The notes beneath the pieces were generated by a model. That model was not told where the DNA came from and did no database searches. It worked only from the letters and a program-made list of their open reading frames with translations. The position numbers were made by a program, and so were the translations under genes. Shown here piece after piece: positions 33,267-40,182 of a stretch of DNA of 40,182 nucleotides (positions are counted from its first letter, which is position 1; the number at the start of each line of letters is the position of its first letter). This DNA comes from an uncultured Megamonas sp. (lineage in GTDB: Bacteria > Bacillota_C > Negativicutes > Selenomonadales > Selenomonadaceae): the NCBI GenBank assembly GCA_900556715.1, contig USPM01000007.1, positions 1 to 40,182 of the forward strand, read 5' to 3'.

Positions 33267-34151
33267 ATGTTTAAAATACTTGTAAAAATCATCTGCGTTA
33301 TAACAATTTGTTTATTCGCTACAAATTGCACCTCTGCTGAAAATTCAACTTCATCAAGCAATCAAAACACTTCCATGCCAACAACTCAAACAACAAAAAA
33401 TTCCATTGATTTATCTTCTTATTTTGAAAATATCAATGGTACGGCTGTATTTTATACACCAGATACAAATACATATAATATTTACAATGATGAATTAAGC
33501 ACCAAACAATCTTCTCCTTGCTCTACCTTTAAAATTTTCTCCACTTATGTAGCTTTAGACAATAAGACTATTGACCCTAATAATTCTCTTCGAAAATGGA
33601 ATGGTACTATTTACTGGTATGATGCATGGAATAAAGATATCGATTTAGATACAGCATTTAAAACATCTTGTGTTTGGTATTATCGCCAAGTCATTGATGA
33701 AATTGGACAAGATACTATGCAAAAATATATCGATAAGTTCGATTATGGCAATAAAGATATTTCCGATTGGGACGGAAAAACAGATTTAGATGATGATCCT
33801 AGAGATTTAAAAGGATTTTGGTTGGAAACTTCTTTAAAGATTTCACCATTAGAACAAGTACAATTATTAAATCGCCTATTTTCTGCCAATGAAAATCCTA
33901 TGGCTTTAGCTAAACTAAAAGAATTAATGTTAGTTTATGAAGATAACAATACTGGTCTAAAAATTTATGGAAAAACTGGTTATGGTGTTGTTAATGGTGA
34001 AAATGCTGATGCTTGGTTTGTTGGTATGTATGAATATAATTCTAAAGTTACTTATTTTGCTGTACGTTTAGATGACCCTAAAAATCCTCAAGCATTAAGT
34101 TCTACCGCCAAAGAAATCGCTATTAATATCATTAAAAATCTAAATAAATAA
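33267..34151 (+). CDS. Class D (OXA-type) beta-lactamase
   Basis: 294 residues. An N-terminal signal sequence (ILVKIICVITICLFATNC) and a Ser/Thr/Asn-rich spacer precede the enzyme domain. All class D motifs are present: STFK at 86-89 (nucleophile Ser and Lys), SCV at 134-136, YGN at 160-162 and KTG at 236-238. WxGxxxxDDDPRDLKGFWLETSLKIS is also OXA-like (FWLxxSLKIS). It should hydrolyse beta-lactams in the envelope; the spectrum cannot be told. AATNC-like ending FATNC could be a weak lipobox. AAAGGA precedes the ATG. The promoter bears two stacked tandem duplications. Chromosomal neighbours show no mobile element. Confidence 0.92.
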   Translation: MFKILVKIICVITICLFATNCTSAENSTSSSNQNTSMPTTQTTKNSIDLSSYFENINGTAVFYTPDTNTYNIYNDELSTKQSSPCSTFKIFSTYVALDNKTIDPNNSLRKWNGTIYWYDAWNKDIDLDTAFKTSCVWYYRQVIDEIGQDTMQKYIDKFDYGNKDISDWDGKTDLDDDPRDLKGFWLETSLKISPLEQVQLLNRLFSANENPMALAKLKELMLVYEDNNTGLKIYGKTGYGVVNGENADAWFVGMYEYNSKVTYFAVRLDDPKNPQALSSTAKEIAINIIKNLNK

Positions 34152-34154
34152 CAA

Positions 34155-34206
34155 AAGGCTTTTCTTAGTATCATTTTCACTACTACTAAGAAAAGCCTTC
34201 TTTTTT
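34155..34206. terminator. Bidirectional terminator between bla and the MFS gene
   Basis: AAGGCTTTTCTTAGTA pairs with TACTAAGAAAAGCCTT (16 bp), with CTTTTTT after it on the plus strand and TTTTGTT on the minus strand. Confidence 0.85.
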
Positions 34207-35404
34207 ATTTATTTAACATACGCATTGCTCTTGCAATTACTTCTTTATACTCTCTTTTTATTCTACTTGCCAATAAATAACTTATGATTGTAGCCAAAAT
34301 AGCAAATACCCCACCTGTGATACCTACACTGTTTAATCCTGCTAAATCAACAGATAATGAACCAGCAAAAGAACCTACTGCAATACCTACATTATATGAA
34401 GATGATGTAAGTGAACCTGCTAATGCTAAAGTTCCTGGATAGAATTTCTTGGACACTTGTAAATAATACATCTGTGTTGGTGTGTTTAATAAATACATCA
34501 ATACACCTAAACAGCAAATAACCACACTGCCTAAAATAAATGATTCCATAGTAAATGTCAATAAAATAGAAAATATTGCTTGTCCTGCAAATATCATCCA
34601 TAAAATACGCATACCGCCCCAATAATTGAGCATAGGAGATAACAAATTACTAATCATTGCCGCTACACCAAAAATAACAAATGCTAAAGTCAATAAATTA
34701 GCAGATAAGCCCATTTTATCTAATAAAATTGGGGATAAATAAGTATAGAAACAATATGCAGAAGAACCACTTAAAATCATTGCACTTACTGCCATAATAA
34801 TACGTCTATCTTTTAATAATACTAATTGTTCCATAATATTATTAGTTGGTGGTAAGTTTTTCGTTGGTAAAAATTTAACCATTAATAATAACAATAGAAT
34901 ACTAACAACAACGATAAAGGCAAATGCTACACGCCAACTTGCAAATTGTACGATAAACATACTAAATGGCACACCAAATACTGAAGCAATATTAAAGCCA
35001 GCAAAAATCCAAGATATTACTGAAGACGTGTATTTTCTTGGGGCAACATCTGGAGCAAATGTCATTGACATTGAAATTAAAGCACTAGATACAGCTGCCA
35101 AAAATATTCGTGAAGCCAACATAACTGGATAATTAGGTGCTAACATACAAGCCACATTACCTAGTGTAAATAAAAACATTAAGCTTAAAACCGTACGATA
35201 TCTAGGAAATCTTGATAGATATGCCGTAATTAAAGGTGCGCCCACTGAATAAACTATGGCAAATGCAGAAATCAATAAACCTGTTTGCGTGATTGATACA
35301 TTCAAATCTTCTGCAATATTCGGCAAAATACCAATAACCACATATTCACAAGTACCCAATACAAAACTAAGCATAATCAACATGATTACTCTGATATTAA
35401 ACAT
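34205..35404 (-). CDS. MFS transporter, AraJ/DHA1-type efflux permease
   Basis: 399 residues with twelve predicted membrane helices. The N-terminus MLSFVLGTCEYVVIGILPNIAEDLNVS with LISAFAIVYSVGAP is characteristic of the AraJ/YdhP branch of drug-H+ antiporters, which export sugars or small drugs. The substrate is unknown. AAGGAGAT precedes the ATG. A perfect 23-bp palindrome about 45 bases upstream suggests a local repressor, whose gene is not adjacent. Confidence 0.9.
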   Translation of the reverse strand: MFNIRVIMLIMLSFVLGTCEYVVIGILPNIAEDLNVSITQTGLLISAFAIVYSVGAPLITAYLSRFPRYRTVLSLMFLFTLGNVACMLAPNYPVMLASRIFLAAVSSALISMSMTFAPDVAPRKYTSSVISWIFAGFNIASVFGVPFSMFIVQFASWRVAFAFIVVVSILLLLLMVKFLPTKNLPPTNNIMEQLVLLKDRRIIMAVSAMILSGSSAYCFYTYLSPILLDKMGLSANLLTLAFVIFGVAAMISNLLSPMLNYWGGMRILWMIFAGQAIFSILLTFTMESFILGSVVICCLGVLMYLLNTPTQMYYLQVSKKFYPGTLALAGSLTSSSYNVGIAVGSFAGSLSVDLAGLNSVGITGGVFAILATIISYLLASRIKREYKEVIARAMRMLNK

Positions 35405-35448
35405 AATGTTATGATCTCCTTTACTATTTTTTTATTTATATTCCCTGT

Positions 35449-35471
35449 ACTTATTATTAGTAATAATAAGT
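35449..35471 (-). promoter_or_regulatory. Perfect 23-bp palindrome before the MFS exporter
   Basis: ACTTATTATTA-G-TAATAATAAGT, 11-bp arms. It overlaps the best -10 candidates upstream of the exporter. A second palindrome, TTTAAC-TC-GTTAAA, lies at 35474-35487. TetR- and MarR-type repressors of efflux pumps bind sites of this size. Confidence 0.55.
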
Positions 35472-35585
35472 AATTTAACTCGTTAAACGTTTACTATTAT
35501 ATATATTTTTTTTTATAAATACTATGCTTTCATATATTAAAAACATTGCTAAATGTCTTTTCTTTTTTACACAAAACACAAAATT

Positions 35586-35618
35586 AAAAGAGCAGATTTT
35601 AAAATCTACTCTTTTTCC
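35586..35618 (-). terminator. Terminator of the FAH-family gene
   Basis: On the minus strand AAAAGAGTAGATTTT pairs with AAAATCTGCTCTTTT, with one T-G pair. Its tail is AATTTTG. Confidence 0.65.
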
Positions 35619-35623
35619 CAAAA

Positions 35624-36517
35624 TCATTTGATTTTATTTATTAATTTACCGATTGGAGGAATTTCACAAACTACTTCATCTCCAGATTTTAGCCATTTTC
35701 CTGGTTTATATCCCATGCCCACACCTGATGGCGTACCTGTAGCAATGATATCTCCTGCTTCTAAAGTCATTCCTTGCGATAATTCTGATACTACTTTTGG
35801 TATATCATTTAAAAATAATTTTGTATTTGAATTTTGACGAAGTTCCCCATTTACACTGCATTTTATATCCACCTCTACAGGAAATGGCAAAGCTGATTTA
35901 TGCAAAATAACAGGACCCATAGCACTATAAGTATCTAGAGATTTTCCCTTAAACCATTGCATATGTTTTAATTGCAATCTACGTGAAGAAAAATCATTAA
36001 AAATGCTATAACCAAAAATATAATCTTCTACTTTATCCACAGGTATATTTTTACCAGTTTTTCCTATGATTACCGCCAATTCTACTTCATAATCCAAAGC
36101 ACTATCTATATCTAAACAAGCTTGTACATCTTCATTTGTACCAATTATTTTAATCGCACGCTTGCCAAAATAAACTGCATCATTACTTGTTTTCTTGAAA
36201 TTTTTTGCACGTTCACTAGCTTCTTCTAAATGAGCTTGATAATTTACACCCACACATAAAATATCATGTATTGGTCTCTCTATTGGTGATAATAATTTAA
36301 CTTCACTCAATTTATAGCTCTTAAAATTATTATTTTCATCATCTAATTTTGTCTGTATATTTTTTATATCATCTTCATTTAATTGTTCAATCACATCTTG
36401 CATACAGCAAAAAGTTTTATCTGCATATAAATCATTAAGTGCTATTATCTTATCTTCATCATTTGCTAAAACACCTATCAATTTCTTATCTTCTATTTTA
36501 AAATTTACAAACTTCAT
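35624..36517 (-). CDS. Fumarylacetoacetate hydrolase (FAH) family protein
   Basis: 297 residues. The catalytic FAH domain occupies the C-terminal two thirds: ILCVGVNYQAHLEEA, DAVYFGKRA, DYEVELAVIIGKTGKNI (acidic metal ligands), YSIFNDFSSRRLQ, GPVILHK and GTPSGVGMGYKPGKWLKSGD. Members split C-C bonds of 2,4-dioxo acids or decarboxylate oxaloacetate-like compounds with Mg2+. The exact substrate is not visible. Transcribed alone; GAAGGA precedes the ATG. Confidence 0.92.
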   Translation of the reverse strand: MKFVNFKIEDKKLIGVLANDEDKIIALNDLYADKTFCCMQDVIEQLNEDDIKNIQTKLDDENNNFKSYKLSEVKLLSPIERPIHDILCVGVNYQAHLEEASERAKNFKKTSNDAVYFGKRAIKIIGTNEDVQACLDIDSALDYEVELAVIIGKTGKNIPVDKVEDYIFGYSIFNDFSSRRLQLKHMQWFKGKSLDTYSAMGPVILHKSALPFPVEVDIKCSVNGELRQNSNTKLFLNDIPKVVSELSQGMTLEAGDIIATGTPSGVGMGYKPGKWLKSGDEVVCEIPPIGKLINKIK

Positions 36518-36698
36518 TATCCTTCATTCCTTTCCTCACATACTAACTAAAATATATATTATACATTTTCAACCTAAAATCCTTCTATTTTATAATCCTA
36601 TTCAATAAATAGGTTTTAAAGAAAATAATTTTATATAGTTCTTTTACCAAACTAAATTTATTATTGTATTTACTCTAATAAATTATTTTATATTCATC

Positions 36699-36727
36699 TT
36701 GACATTATATACTATTCATACTAAAAT
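36699..36727 (+). promoter_or_regulatory. suf operon promoter
   Basis: TTGACA (36699-36704), 17-base spacer, TAAAAT (36722-36727). TACTATT (36710-36716) and AATAGTA (36728-36734) form an inverted repeat that straddles the -10. The rest of 36518-36862 is AT-rich with no further gene. Confidence 0.6.
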
Positions 36728-36828
36728 AATAGTAAATAAGATATAAATTTCTTTTATTCTTTTAATTTATAAATATATTTTAAATCTATATATAAACAAG
36801 TAATTATCATATTTTCACAAACTTTAAA

Positions 36829-36845
36829 CCTACTATAAAAGTAGG
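36829..36845 (+). promoter_or_regulatory. Small hairpin next to the sufC ribosome binding site
   Basis: CCTACT-ATAAA-AGTAGG, three bases before the AGGAGG at 36848-36853. It could be an operator or modulate translation. The same CTACTATAAAA core is in the operator-like palindrome of the Bax-inhibitor gene. Confidence 0.4.
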
Positions 36846-36862
36846 ATAGGAGGATATATTTA

Positions 36863-37612
36863 ATGACTAAATCTCTTTTAAATATTACGGACTTATACGC
36901 TAGTGCTGAAGATAAAACAATTTTACAAAATTTAAATTTAAATATAAATCAAGGTGAAACACATATCTTAATGGGCCCTAATGGTGCAGGAAAATCTACA
37001 TTAGGCAATGTTATCATGGGTAATTCTCAATATAAAATAGACCATGGAAGTATATTTTTTGAAGATGAAGATATTACTTCTGCTAGAACTGATGAACGTG
37101 CTCAAAAAGGATTATTTTTATCTTTCCAAAGCCCTATAGAAATCCCTGGTGTTTCTATCTCTCAATTTATCCGCACTGCTATGGAAACAAAAGAAAAAAT
37201 CCGCCTAAAAGCTTTTCGCGATAAATTAAAAACTATTACTAAGACACTCGGTATCAATGAACAATGGATCAATCGTGAATTAAATGTAGGATTTTCTGGT
37301 GGCGAACGCAAAAAAATTGAAATGCTTCAATTATTAATGCTAAATCCTAAATTAGCTATCTTAGATGAAACAGACTCTGGTCTTGATGTTGACGCTGTAA
37401 AAACTGTTTCTCGCGGTATACAGACATTCCAACAAGATGACCAAAAATCTTTATTAATCATCACTCACAATAGCAAAATTCTTGAATATCTCCATATCGA
37501 TTATGTTCATATCTTAATCAATGGAAAAATCATCAAAACAGGAGATGCTTCTTTAATAAAAATCATTAACGAACAAGGCTATGAACCTTTTATCACTGGA
37601 CAAGGAGAATAA
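36863..37612 (+). CDS. sufC: SufC, Fe-S cluster assembly ATPase
   Basis: 249-residue ABC ATPase of the SUF scaffold. Walker A is GPNGAGKSTLGN (about 39-50), the SufC-specific LSFQSPIEIPGVS follows, then the signature FSGGERKKIEMLQLL (about 147-161), Walker B LAILDETDSGLD and the ITH switch. It powers conformational change of SufBD during Fe-S cluster building in the cytosol. AGGAGG precedes the ATG. First gene of sufC-sufB-sufD. Confidence 0.97.
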   Translation: MTKSLLNITDLYASAEDKTILQNLNLNINQGETHILMGPNGAGKSTLGNVIMGNSQYKIDHGSIFFEDEDITSARTDERAQKGLFLSFQSPIEIPGVSISQFIRTAMETKEKIRLKAFRDKLKTITKTLGINEQWINRELNVGFSGGERKKIEMLQLLMLNPKLAILDETDSGLDVDAVKTVSRGIQTFQQDDQKSLLIITHNSKILEYLHIDYVHILINGKIIKTGDASLIKIINEQGYEPFITGQGE

Positions 37613-37616
37613 AATC

Positions 37617-39047
37617 ATGAATGAAGCAGAAAAAAGACAAAATGAATATATAAATCAAACTGCTGAACGTGTAGAAAATCGTTATGATTTTAAAAAAGCA
37701 GAAAAAGATGCTTATCGTCTCAAAAAAGGTCTCACGCCAAAAATCGTAGAAGAATTATCTGCTAAAAAAAATGATCCTGAGTGGATGCGTGAATTTCGCT
37801 TACGTTCTTTAGAAATCTACCACAGCTTAGATGTACCACCATGGGGGCCATCTATTGATGATTTAAATATCGACAATATCGTAACTTATGTAAAACCAAA
37901 TACTGATATGCAAGGTTCATGGAATAATGTACCTGAAGATATCAAAGATACTTTCGATAAATTAGGTATTCCTCAAGCTGAACAAAAATCTTTAGCTGGT
38001 GTCGGTGCCCAATACGACTCCGAAGTCGTTTATCACAATCTCAAAGAAGAAGTTGCCAAACTAGGCGTAATTTATACAGATATCGAAACTGCTCTCAAAG
38101 GCCCTTATGAACCTATGATACGTGAACATTTCATGAAACTTGTAACACCTCGCGATCATAAATTTGCAGCCTTACATGGTGCAGTTTGGTCTGGTGGTTC
38201 TTTCGTATATGTACCACCTGGAGTAAAAGTGGACATTCCACTTCAATCTTATTTCCGTCTAAATGCAGCAGGTGCAGGGCAATTTGAACATACTTTGATT
38301 ATTGTAGATAAAGGAGCTGACCTTCACTTCATTGAAGGCTGTTCCGCTCCTAAATATAATGTAGCTAATTTACATGCTGGCTGTGTAGAATTATTCGTCG
38401 CTGATGATGCAAAATTGCGTTACTCCACAATCGAAAATTGGTCAAAAAATATGTACAATCTCAATACAAAAAGAGCAAAAGTAGGTAAAAATGCTACTAT
38501 GGAATGGATTTCTGGCTCATTTGGCTCTCATATCTCTTACCTTTATCCAATGACAATTCTTGCAGGTGAAAATGCTAAAGCAGAATTTACAGGAATTACC
38601 TTTGCTGGTAAAGGACAAAACCTCGATACAGGAGCTAAGATGGTGCATAATGCCCCTCATACATCTTCTTTAATCAATACAAAATCCATTTCTAAAGATG
38701 GTGGTGCTAGTACATTTAGAAGTTCTGTCGTTGTAGCCAAACAAGCACAGCACAGTAAAGCCCTAGTTTCTTGCCAATCTTTAATGCTCGATAATATTTC
38801 TCGTTCAGATACAATTCCAGCAATGGACGTGCGTACAAATAAAGCCAGTGTCGGACACGAAGCCAAAATCGGTCGCATTAGTGATCAAGCTGTATTTTAT
38901 CTCATGAGTAGAGGTCTAAGTGAAGCCGCTGCTCGTGCTATGATTGTAAACGGATTTGCTAATCCAATATCCAAAGAATTACCAGTAGAATATGCTGTAG
39001 AAATGAATCATTTAATTCAATTAGAAATGGAAGGTGCCATTGGCTAA
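37617..39047 (+). CDS. sufB: SufB, Fe-S cluster scaffold protein
   Basis: 476 residues. It is the scaffold on which SUF clusters are assembled, in complex with SufC and SufD. Family blocks are PPWGPSIDDL, KNDPEWMREFRLRSLE, SGGSFVYVPPGVKVDIPLQ, HFIEGCSAPKY (with a conserved Cys), TIENWSKNMYNLNTKRA and SDTIPAMDVRTNKASVGHEA. ATG 37617 lies four bases past the sufC stop with AAGGAG inside the end of sufC, so translation is coupled; the longer frame from 37581 would overlap sufC and is not used. Confidence 0.97.
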   Translation: MNEAEKRQNEYINQTAERVENRYDFKKAEKDAYRLKKGLTPKIVEELSAKKNDPEWMREFRLRSLEIYHSLDVPPWGPSIDDLNIDNIVTYVKPNTDMQGSWNNVPEDIKDTFDKLGIPQAEQKSLAGVGAQYDSEVVYHNLKEEVAKLGVIYTDIETALKGPYEPMIREHFMKLVTPRDHKFAALHGAVWSGGSFVYVPPGVKVDIPLQSYFRLNAAGAGQFEHTLIIVDKGADLHFIEGCSAPKYNVANLHAGCVELFVADDAKLRYSTIENWSKNMYNLNTKRAKVGKNATMEWISGSFGSHISYLYPMTILAGENAKAEFTGITFAGKGQNLDTGAKMVHNAPHTSSLINTKSISKDGGASTFRSSVVVAKQAQHSKALVSCQSLMLDNISRSDTIPAMDVRTNKASVGHEAKIGRISDQAVFYLMSRGLSEAAARAMIVNGFANPISKELPVEYAVEMNHLIQLEMEGAIG

Positions 39048-39061
39048 AAGGAGATATGACT

Positions 39062-40135
39062 ATGAATATAAAATTTGAACATGCAAATAGTTTACCAATG
39101 CCAACATGGCGTTGGTTAAAATTAAATGATACAACTATATCTTATGATAATATAGATAAATTAACTCCCCTCAAACCTCAAATCATCAATTCCACGGAAA
39201 ATATTTCCCTATCTTCACAAAAAGATATAGCTTCTGCTGACTTTCCTCACATCACTACTGGTATCGGCTTAGATGCTGATGATTTTGTAGTAAATAATGC
39301 TAGTAACAAAAACTATTTCACTATCAAAGCAAATACGATTACCCAAAAACCTTTAATCTTTATTTATAATTTAACCGATAATCTTGATTTAATTGATGAT
39401 AATTATATTTACGCTCAAGAAAATAGCCAAGCTACTATAATTATCGTTTACAATTCCCCTTATCATAATCAAGGTTTTCATGCGAGCAGTACAAAGATTT
39501 TCGCTGAAAAAAATGCTCAAGTTAAAATAATTCAACTACAAACACTCGGCAAAGACTATTTTAATTTTGATGATATCGGAACACTTGCTCAAGAAAATGC
39601 TCGTATATCCATTCAACAAATTGCTTTAGGTGCAAATAAAAATTATCTAGGTGCAAATATTGATTTACTACAAAATAATGCACAACTAGATTTCCAAACA
39701 GATTATTTAACTACTAAAAATCAAATGCTCGATATGAACTATATTGTCAATATTCAAGGTCAAAAGACCAAAACTAATTTAACGACAAATGGTATCTTAA
39801 TGCATAACGCTCAAAAAACACATCGTGCAACTTTAGATTTTAAACAAGGTTGCAAAGGTTCTATAGGTACAGAAACAGAAAATGTATTATTACTTGATGA
39901 AGATATCCACAATAAATCAATTCCTCTAATTCTCTGCGGTGAAGATGATATCGAAGGCAATCACTCTGCTTCTATCGGCGAAATGGATAAAGAGCAATTA
40001 TTTTATCTGCAAACTCGTGGCTTAAATGAAAGACAAATTCGCCAAATGCAAATTGACTCCAAACTTCAATTAATCACAACAAATTTACCTGAAGAACTTC
40101 ACACTTATATTTCTACTTATCAACAGGAGGCTTAA
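39062..40135 (+). CDS. sufD: SufD, Fe-S cluster assembly protein
   Basis: 357 residues, shorter than E. coli SufD. The beta-helix core is poorly conserved, but the C-terminus is typical: HRATLDFKQGCKGSIGTETE, VLLLDEDIHNKSIPLILCGEDDIEGNHSASIG and LFYLQTRGLNERQIRQM, with the conserved Cys and His of the SufB-SufD interface. ATG 39062 has an eight-base spacing from AAAAGGAG; ATG 39056, two codons earlier, is only two bases from it. The last codons (CAACAGGAGGCT) form a strong ribosome site, yet no start codon follows at a usable distance. A cysteine desulfurase gene would be expected next, beyond the window. Confidence 0.95.
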   Translation: MNIKFEHANSLPMPTWRWLKLNDTTISYDNIDKLTPLKPQIINSTENISLSSQKDIASADFPHITTGIGLDADDFVVNNASNKNYFTIKANTITQKPLIFIYNLTDNLDLIDDNYIYAQENSQATIIIVYNSPYHNQGFHASSTKIFAEKNAQVKIIQLQTLGKDYFNFDDIGTLAQENARISIQQIALGANKNYLGANIDLLQNNAQLDFQTDYLTTKNQMLDMNYIVNIQGQKTKTNLTTNGILMHNAQKTHRATLDFKQGCKGSIGTETENVLLLDEDIHNKSIPLILCGEDDIEGNHSASIGEMDKEQLFYLQTRGLNERQIRQMQIDSKLQLITTNLPEELHTYISTYQQEA

Positions 40136-40182
40136 AGCTGTTATAAATAATATATAATTTTATATAAAAATCTATAAATTAT

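Noticed and set aside
33267..34151. Mobile resistance cassette around the beta-lactamase
   Set aside because: No transposase, integrase, inverted repeats or attC-like site is nearby, and base composition matches the neighbours.
39056..39061. ATG 39056 as the sufD start
   Set aside because: It lies two bases from the SD; ATG 39062 has the normal eight-base spacing.
1..40182. tRNA or rRNA genes
   Set aside because: I saw no cloverleaf with a GTTCRANNC arm and CCA-like end and no rRNA-like GC-rich conserved block; a covariance search would settle it.

Overview
The window is about 40 kb of very AT-rich chromosomal DNA. It suggests a low-GC member of the Negativicutes, and gene content and codon use resemble Megamonas/Selenomonadaceae. 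That placement is an inference from general resemblance; the window carries no rRNA or other phylogenetic marker. I see no phage, transposase, CRISPR array, tRNA or rRNA. Most of the window is ordinary core and metabolic sequence, separated by intergenic stretches that hold small elements.

Layout. 1-1464: a cut-off secreted protein and an aldo/keto reductase with a ferredoxin-like tail (minus). 1465-2100: a possible gene relic and a compact convergent locus (34-residue hydrophobic peptide plus antisense RNA) that looks like a type I toxin-antitoxin module. 2199-3424: tandem hsp20 genes behind a strong promoter overlapped by a 37-bp near-palindrome. 3566-7252: a large YobI-like membrane P-loop NTPase whose conserved N-terminus extends upstream of its first ATG. 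7309-7592: a second, unrelated type I module of the holin-like-toxin kind. 7791-9768: bioY and a serine beta-lactamase-fold hydrolase. 9770-10428: three decaying copies of a ~166-bp tandem repeat plus hairpin elements. 10429-15124 (minus): nicotinate phosphoribosyltransferase, then a brnQ/amidohydrolase operon. 15570-21582: miaB-mutS-mutL. 21690-22751: a small secreted zinc-ribbon-like protein and a Bax-inhibitor-1 family membrane protein. 22924-24880: LacI-type regulator and ribokinase. 25053-29476 (minus): a hypothetical, a metallophosphoesterase, a flavodoxin-like reductase behind a MerR-type 19-bp-spacer promoter, and an operon of HxlR regulator, EFR1 ferredoxin, rhodanese and YbjN-like protein. 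29605-34151: MBL-fold hydrolase, copper P-type ATPase with a fused C-terminal chaperone domain, class D beta-lactamase. 34205-36517 (minus): MFS exporter and FAH-family hydrolase. 36863-40135: sufC-sufB-sufD.

Genes that work together: miaB-mutS-mutL (tRNA modification and mismatch repair), sufCBD (Fe-S cluster assembly, which would supply the several Fe-S proteins here), rbsK plus its LacI regulator, the paired Hsp20 chaperones, and the redox cluster at 26.8-29.5 kb.

The most interesting items are the two different antisense-RNA-controlled small hydrophobic peptide loci, the unusual period-8 TTGAC operator at hsp20, the copA-copZ fusion that keeps a complete internal ribosome binding site and ATG, the stacked duplications in the beta-lactamase promoter, and the NTPase with a missing canonical start.
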